Positions 26,214 through 29,594 of a DNA stretch of 29,594 bases are shown in pieces. Source of the DNA: Clostridiales bacterium UBA4039 (GTDB lineage: Bacteria > Bacillota > Clostridia > Lachnospirales > Vallitaleaceae); contig DGAD01000012.1 of assembly GCA_002382805.1 (NCBI GenBank), positions 1 to 29,594 of the forward strand, in the 5' to 3' direction. The stretch's first letter is position 1. Every line of letters begins with the position of its first letter. The position numbers and the translations under genes are program-made. Below the pieces are notes generated by a model that saw only the letters and a list, made by a program, of their open reading frames with translations, did not search any database and was not told the DNA's origin.

Positions 26214-26227
26214 TAAGGCTTGTTTTT
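26193..26227. terminator. Bidirectional terminator inside two convergent gene ends
   Basis: AAAACAAGCCTTAC (26193-26206) and GTAAGGCTTGTTTT (26213-26226) form a perfect 14-bp stem with an AACTTA loop. T-runs occur on both strands. The stem encodes the last codons of the kinase on the plus strand and of the small conserved protein on the minus strand; both stop codons fall in or beside the loop. Confidence 0.85.
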
Positions 26228-26731
26228 GCTAAAAAGAACCATATAGTTATGTTTATAGTATTTGGCACATTTTGGACATGTTGTATAAAAAATATAAATG
26301 TTTTTTGAGATTGCCATCCCCTTGCTTTTAGCATGCAACTGAAAATCTTTCATGAGTTTTGGCATGTCTTTATAAGGACCATCATAGACTTTAGTATAAA
26401 AAGTTCCGGTGAGTGAAACCATTTTCATGCCAGGAACTTTTTTTGTGACAGCAAATAAATGCTCGCTTTTCCATGGGCTTAAATCTCTAGAAAGTATCAA
26501 GTACTGTTCTTTTTTCATTGCTCCGACACCGTCAATGCGCTCCATAGATTGAGCCATGACCTTGCCTAGGTTTATGGGAATATGAAGTATATTCTTGGAA
26601 GTGGTTCGTGCAAATTGTATGTCGTTCAAGCTGAAAATCTTTTCATCCCATAGTTCAGGGTGAAAGCGTGGACAACAACCGGTTTCATTATCTGTAAGGT
26701 CAATGGTAGGAAGTGTTGTTGTAATCTCCAT
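26210..26731 (-). CDS. Conserved protein with GCCPRF and CPKC motifs
   Basis: This 173-residue, probably cytoplasmic protein belongs to a widespread bacterial family often labelled hydrolase without clear proof. An N-terminal GCCPRF (C19-C20) and a C-terminal FYTTCPKCAKYY (C152, C155) could together bind a metal. Between them are HIPINLGKVM and LTGTFYTKVYDGPYK. No signal peptide or membrane segment is visible. AGGAGGG lies 5 bp before the ATG on the minus strand. A TATAAT at 26772-26767 (minus strand) may be its -10 box, without a clear -35. It could also be read through from the BglG-type gene 88 bp upstream. I do not assign a function. Confidence 0.8.
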   Translation of the reverse strand: MEITTTLPTIDLTDNETGCCPRFHPELWDEKIFSLNDIQFARTTSKNILHIPINLGKVMAQSMERIDGVGAMKKEQYLILSRDLSPWKSEHLFAVTKKVPGMKMVSLTGTFYTKVYDGPYKDMPKLMKDFQLHAKSKGMAISKNIYIFYTTCPKCAKYYKHNYMVLFSKNKPY

Positions 26732-26795
26732 AATATCCCTCCTAAAAAAACGTTGTCTTCCTTTTTATTATAAGCCTTGTAAAAGGGAAAAGGAA

Positions 26796-26811
26796 TAAGG
26801 CAAAAGCCTTA
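26796..26811 (-). terminator. Weak hairpin downstream of BglG-type regulator gene
   Basis: TAAGGC-N4-GCCTTA forms a 6-bp stem just beyond the regulator's stop codon. On the minus strand it is followed by a pyrimidine-rich stretch with interrupted T-runs. It may be a weak terminator. Confidence 0.4.
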
Positions 26812-26819
26812 AAATAGCA

Positions 26820-28913
26820 TCAGAGTATTTTAAGGATTTCATCCATGTTTTTTGAATTGAAGAGAATATTAAGTTCACGAGGGTCTAAGAGTATATTCAT
26901 CAATGTTGTCAGTGCATCATAGTGACTTGTTTTATCCGAAGGGGCAAGTGTAAAAATCAGTTTTACAGGGTCGTTTTTCTCGTGACCAAATTCAACGGCT
27001 TCTTGTAAGCGGATTAGACTCATACCCAGCTTTTTGACCCCGACTTTATAGGATGCATGTGAAAAAGCTATTCCCGGTGCAATGACGATATATGGACCAA
27101 GCTTATGAATGTTTTCAATGATCTGCTTTGTATACTCCGGTGTAATGTAATCATTTTCGAGTAGAATATCAGCACCTAAATGTAAGGCTTCTTGCCAAGA
27201 AGAGGCACTAACATCAAGACGAATATGTTCCGGCGTCAATAGCTGTGCTAGACTAGTCTCTACTTTAGAGGTTATAGATAAAGAGGTATCCTTAACCGGT
27301 GAATGGGTTGTAGGTCCATGATGCTCAAAGATAAAGGTTTCAATACGCTCAATATCCTCTTTTTTTAATAAAGGATTGACGACAATACATGGGTACTGGG
27401 ACTGTTTAAGGGGAATGGTACTTATAACTAAATCCACCGACAAAGAGGATTGCTTAAAAAAGTCAAGGTAGGAGATAGAATCAATAATTTTTAAATCGCT
27501 AAAATTGGTGAGAATTCGATTATGAAGCATTTTGGCAGTACCTAATCCGCTGGCACAGACCAATAACACATTGAGTTTTTTTGAAAAAAGGACCTTTCCT
27601 CTTTCAATCTCGGCGGCAAAATGTAAAGTAATATAAGAAATCTCGTGATCATCCATTTCAATAGGGTATTTAAAGTGTAAAAGCAACAAGGCTTCTTTAA
27701 CAATAAGAAACAGACGATAGTAATTTTTTTTAATATCATCTAACAATGGATTGGTTAAAAACATTTTGTACTTACACCGATGTATGGCGGGCTTAAGATG
27801 AATACACAAGTCAAGAAGCATCTGATCTTCATTTTCAAATTCGATGCCTAGTTGAGTCTTAATAGAATTCGTGATATCCACAGCCATTTCCATAAAATTA
27901 ATCTGTTCATCATTAAGTAATAAATTCGTGGCATTTATAAGAATATTGGCGCGTGTAAGTGAAGGTGAGGCATTTTTAATATCTGCGATACTTTTTTTAT
28001 GGAGCTGGGCTGCGAGGATATGCAGCGTAATATAGCCTATTTCAGGCTTTGGAATAGTGACATTAAAAGTATCGTTTAATATTTGGGCAAAAACTTCACA
28101 GGTTTTAAACGCATCGGTTTTTTCTGAAAGAATTAAATCTTCTGGTGGAAAGAAGATGTTTTTTCCCATTTGTATGCGCTGTATAGCGATAGCAAGATGA
28201 GTAAAAAGGCTTGCAAATGAGTTGTCACCTAATTGAACACCGAGTAAATCTTGTAATTGGTATAGAGATTTTTCGAGGAGTTCTAAATCGACTGTGGACA
28301 TTAGCATATCGCGATACAAATAGTTATAGGAGGGATTCGGTCTTTTCGTGTTAGATTCTATAGACTTGATGACACCAAGTATTTGTTCGGTGGACATATA
28401 ATCTCTAGCAAGTCCGATTAATGCATTTCTTTTTGATGACTCATTTCCCTCGATTTTAATTCCATAATTTGGCTTTTTGATTAAAGTGAGTTTATATTTA
28501 TCAAGCCACTGCTCGACAAATTTTAATTCCTTCAAGATAGTTCCACGGCTAACTTTGACTTTGTTTTGTAGATATTCAGATTTTATCGGTTCTTCAGAAT
28601 TTAGCAGTTCAAGAAGGAGTGTTTTTTGGCGTTCTTCGCTGGAATAATAGTTTTCCATTGATTTATATTCTTGAAGCTGGTCGAGTAATATTTTTTTCTG
28701 TGATGTGGAACTAGAAAGTAAAAAACCCTTCCCATATACAGTGCTTATGGAACCCAACTGATGCTGCTTTAACCAATATTCTATATCCTTGATATCATAG
28801 CGAATTGTTCGTTCAGAGACTTTGTAATGTGAAGTTAGGGTTTCAATTGATTTGGGATCAGCAGAGGTGACAAATTGTATCAGTATACTTTTGCAACGTT
28901 TGCTTAATGACAT
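26820..28913 (-). CDS. BglG/LicR-type PRD regulator with EIIB and EIIA domains
   Basis: This 697-residue PTS-controlled transcription activator has two N-terminal helix-turn-helix regions (about 1-65 and 90-150). PRD1 (about 195-305) has H239 and H298; PRD2 (about 315-440) has H372 and H431; all four usual PRD histidines are present. An EIIB-like domain has C453 in LLVCASGLGTA. A C-terminal EIIA type-2 domain (about 556-697) has H619 in APGIAFSHAS. Phosphorylation of these sites by HPr and PTS enzymes normally sets activity according to substrate supply. It is divergent from an EIIA gene, so its target is probably that PTS operon. GGAGG lies about 7 bp before the ATG. Its EIIA domain closely resembles the separate EIIA at 29120. 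Confidence 0.93.
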   Translation of the reverse strand: MSLSKRCKSILIQFVTSADPKSIETLTSHYKVSERTIRYDIKDIEYWLKQHQLGSISTVYGKGFLLSSSTSQKKILLDQLQEYKSMENYYSSEERQKTLLLELLNSEEPIKSEYLQNKVKVSRGTILKELKFVEQWLDKYKLTLIKKPNYGIKIEGNESSKRNALIGLARDYMSTEQILGVIKSIESNTKRPNPSYNYLYRDMLMSTVDLELLEKSLYQLQDLLGVQLGDNSFASLFTHLAIAIQRIQMGKNIFFPPEDLILSEKTDAFKTCEVFAQILNDTFNVTIPKPEIGYITLHILAAQLHKKSIADIKNASPSLTRANILINATNLLLNDEQINFMEMAVDITNSIKTQLGIEFENEDQMLLDLCIHLKPAIHRCKYKMFLTNPLLDDIKKNYYRLFLIVKEALLLLHFKYPIEMDDHEISYITLHFAAEIERGKVLFSKKLNVLLVCASGLGTAKMLHNRILTNFSDLKIIDSISYLDFFKQSSLSVDLVISTIPLKQSQYPCIVVNPLLKKEDIERIETFIFEHHGPTTHSPVKDTSLSITSKVETSLAQLLTPEHIRLDVSASSWQEALHLGADILLENDYITPEYTKQIIENIHKLGPYIVIAPGIAFSHASYKVGVKKLGMSLIRLQEAVEFGHEKNDPVKLIFTLAPSDKTSHYDALTTLMNILLDPRELNILFNSKNMDEILKIL

Positions 28914-29119
28914 ATCAAATCCTCCATTCTTTATGATAACTCTCTATATTTAAACATAACTTACATATTTATTCAAGGAAATAATATTCCAATTGTACAA
29001 AAGTGCAGAATTGATTTGGAAAGACATTGCATCGTTTAAAGATAGCACAAAAAATAAAGGTAGGATACAATAGATATAGAACAGTTGCTGAAGATTTGAA
29101 AAATTAAAGGTGGTTAGAT
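28914..29119. promoter_or_regulatory. Divergent promoter region between PRD regulator and EIIA gene
   Basis: On the minus strand, TTGAAT (28976-28971) and TTAAAT (28953-28948) are 17 bp apart and make a fair promoter for the regulator. On the plus strand, TACAAT (29066-29071) is a plausible -10 box for the EIIA gene with no good -35, which fits a promoter needing an activator. AAAGGTGG precedes the EIIA start. I saw no RAT-type antiterminator hairpin. Confidence 0.4.
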
Positions 29120-29569
29120 ATGTTATTAAATGAAATGCTTACAAAAAGTCATATACAGGTCAATGTCGAAGCAAAAGATTGGGAAAAGGCAATTGACCTT
29201 GGTGGCGATATTTTACTTCAAGAAAATCTGATTGAACAATCCTATATTGAAGCGGTCAAAAGAACAAAAAATGAGCTGGGTCCATATATTGTCATTGCAC
29301 CGGGAATTGCACTTTCTCATGCAAGACCTGAAAATGGAGTGAACCATACGTCGATGAGCTTGATTCGCCTCAAAGAACCGGTTGCTTTTGGTCATGAAGA
29401 CAATGACCCTGTTTCTCTAGTTTTTACACTAGCAACGACAGATAGCCAAAGTCATCTTAACGCGCTTCAACAATTGATGAGTGTGATGACCAATAAAGAA
29501 GACCTAAGTGTTTTATTTACGACAAATGATGTCGATGAAATTGTGGATATAATTAACAAGCATTCATAA
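29120..29569 (+). CDS. PTS EIIA component, fructose/mannitol (type 2) family
   Basis: This 149-residue cytoplasmic phosphocarrier has the active-site histidine H67 in APGIALSHARPE and the second conserved histidine region FGHEDNDPV. It takes phosphate from HPr and passes it to an EIIB. Length and motifs fit free-standing EIIA proteins of the mannitol/fructose/ascorbate group; the sugar is unknown. AAAGGTGG lies before the ATG. No EIIB or EIIC is visible in the last 25 bases, so they probably follow beyond the window. It shares LGPYIVIAPGIA-SHA and MSLIRL-E-V-FGHE-NDPV with the C-terminal domain of the divergent regulator, which suggests common origin. Confidence 0.92.
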   Translation: MLLNEMLTKSHIQVNVEAKDWEKAIDLGGDILLQENLIEQSYIEAVKRTKNELGPYIVIAPGIALSHARPENGVNHTSMSLIRLKEPVAFGHEDNDPVSLVFTLATTDSQSHLNALQQLMSVMTNKEDLSVLFTTNDVDEIVDIINKHS

Positions 29570-29594
29570 AAGGGATAATAGTCTCTCGGAATTA

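Noticed and set aside
26210..26731. GyrI-like or zinc-ribbon regulator assignment for the small minus-strand protein
   Set aside because: Only the CPKC and GCC motifs support metal binding; I could not match a defined fold, so it is left as a conserved protein.
29016..29032. TTTGG...TTGCAT resembling a sigma-54 -24/-12 promoter before the EIIA gene
   Set aside because: The GG-to-GC distance is 9 nt instead of 10, and the adjacent regulator lacks a sigma-54-interacting AAA domain.

Overview
The window is AT-rich chromosomal DNA from a low-GC Gram-positive bacterium, most likely a member of the Clostridia. The evidence is strong GGAGG-type ribosome binding sites, lipoprotein-anchored binding proteins in place of periplasmic ones, YesN/YesM-type two-component systems, CUT1 sugar ABC transporters without their own ATPase, and a PRD/PTS regulator. 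I saw no tRNA, rRNA, CRISPR array, insertion sequence or phage genes. It reads as an ordinary metabolic and transport region. No gap between genes exceeds about 235 bp.

Layout. (1) 101-8376: a sugar sensing and uptake locus. Three tightly packed genes encode an AraC-type response regulator, a YesM-type histidine kinase and a second galactose/glucose-binding-like lipoprotein. They precede mglB-mglA-mglC, an ABC importer for galactose, glucose or methyl-galactoside. A palindrome-rich control region separates the two blocks and a strong terminator ends the second. (2) 8500-10280: a small nucleotidyltransferase-fold protein, an ArsC/Spx-fold protein, and on the minus strand an EamA-type permease. 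(3) 10415-13095: an MYG1-family DHH hydrolase, a Gfo/Idh/MocA oxidoreductase, and a threonine-aldolase-like gene that has lost an internal N-terminal segment and is out of frame. (4) 13329-16802: a large secreted LysM protein with two nucleotidase modules. (5) 16928-23327: a divergent TruA-like pseudouridine synthase, a membrane-bound AraC-type regulator, and a CUT1 sugar importer of one binding protein and two permeases. (6) 23540-26213: an OmpR-type response regulator with its histidine kinase, convergent with a small conserved protein. (7) 26820-29569: a minus-strand BglG/LicR-type regulator with PRD, EIIB and EIIA domains, divergent from a free-standing PTS EIIA protein. The rest of that PTS probably lies beyond the right edge.

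How it works together. In regions 1, 5 and 7 a sugar uptake system sits beside its likely regulator: a three-component lipoprotein/kinase/regulator sensor for Mgl, a one-protein membrane AraC sensor for the CUT1 importer, and a phosphorylation-controlled PRD regulator for the PTS. The most interesting items are the MglB-like lipoprotein inside the sensor operon, which keeps the sugar and calcium residues but has a short tether and a 12-residue insertion, and the broken threonine-aldolase-like gene. All assignments come from reading the sequence and remembered family features; no searches were run.
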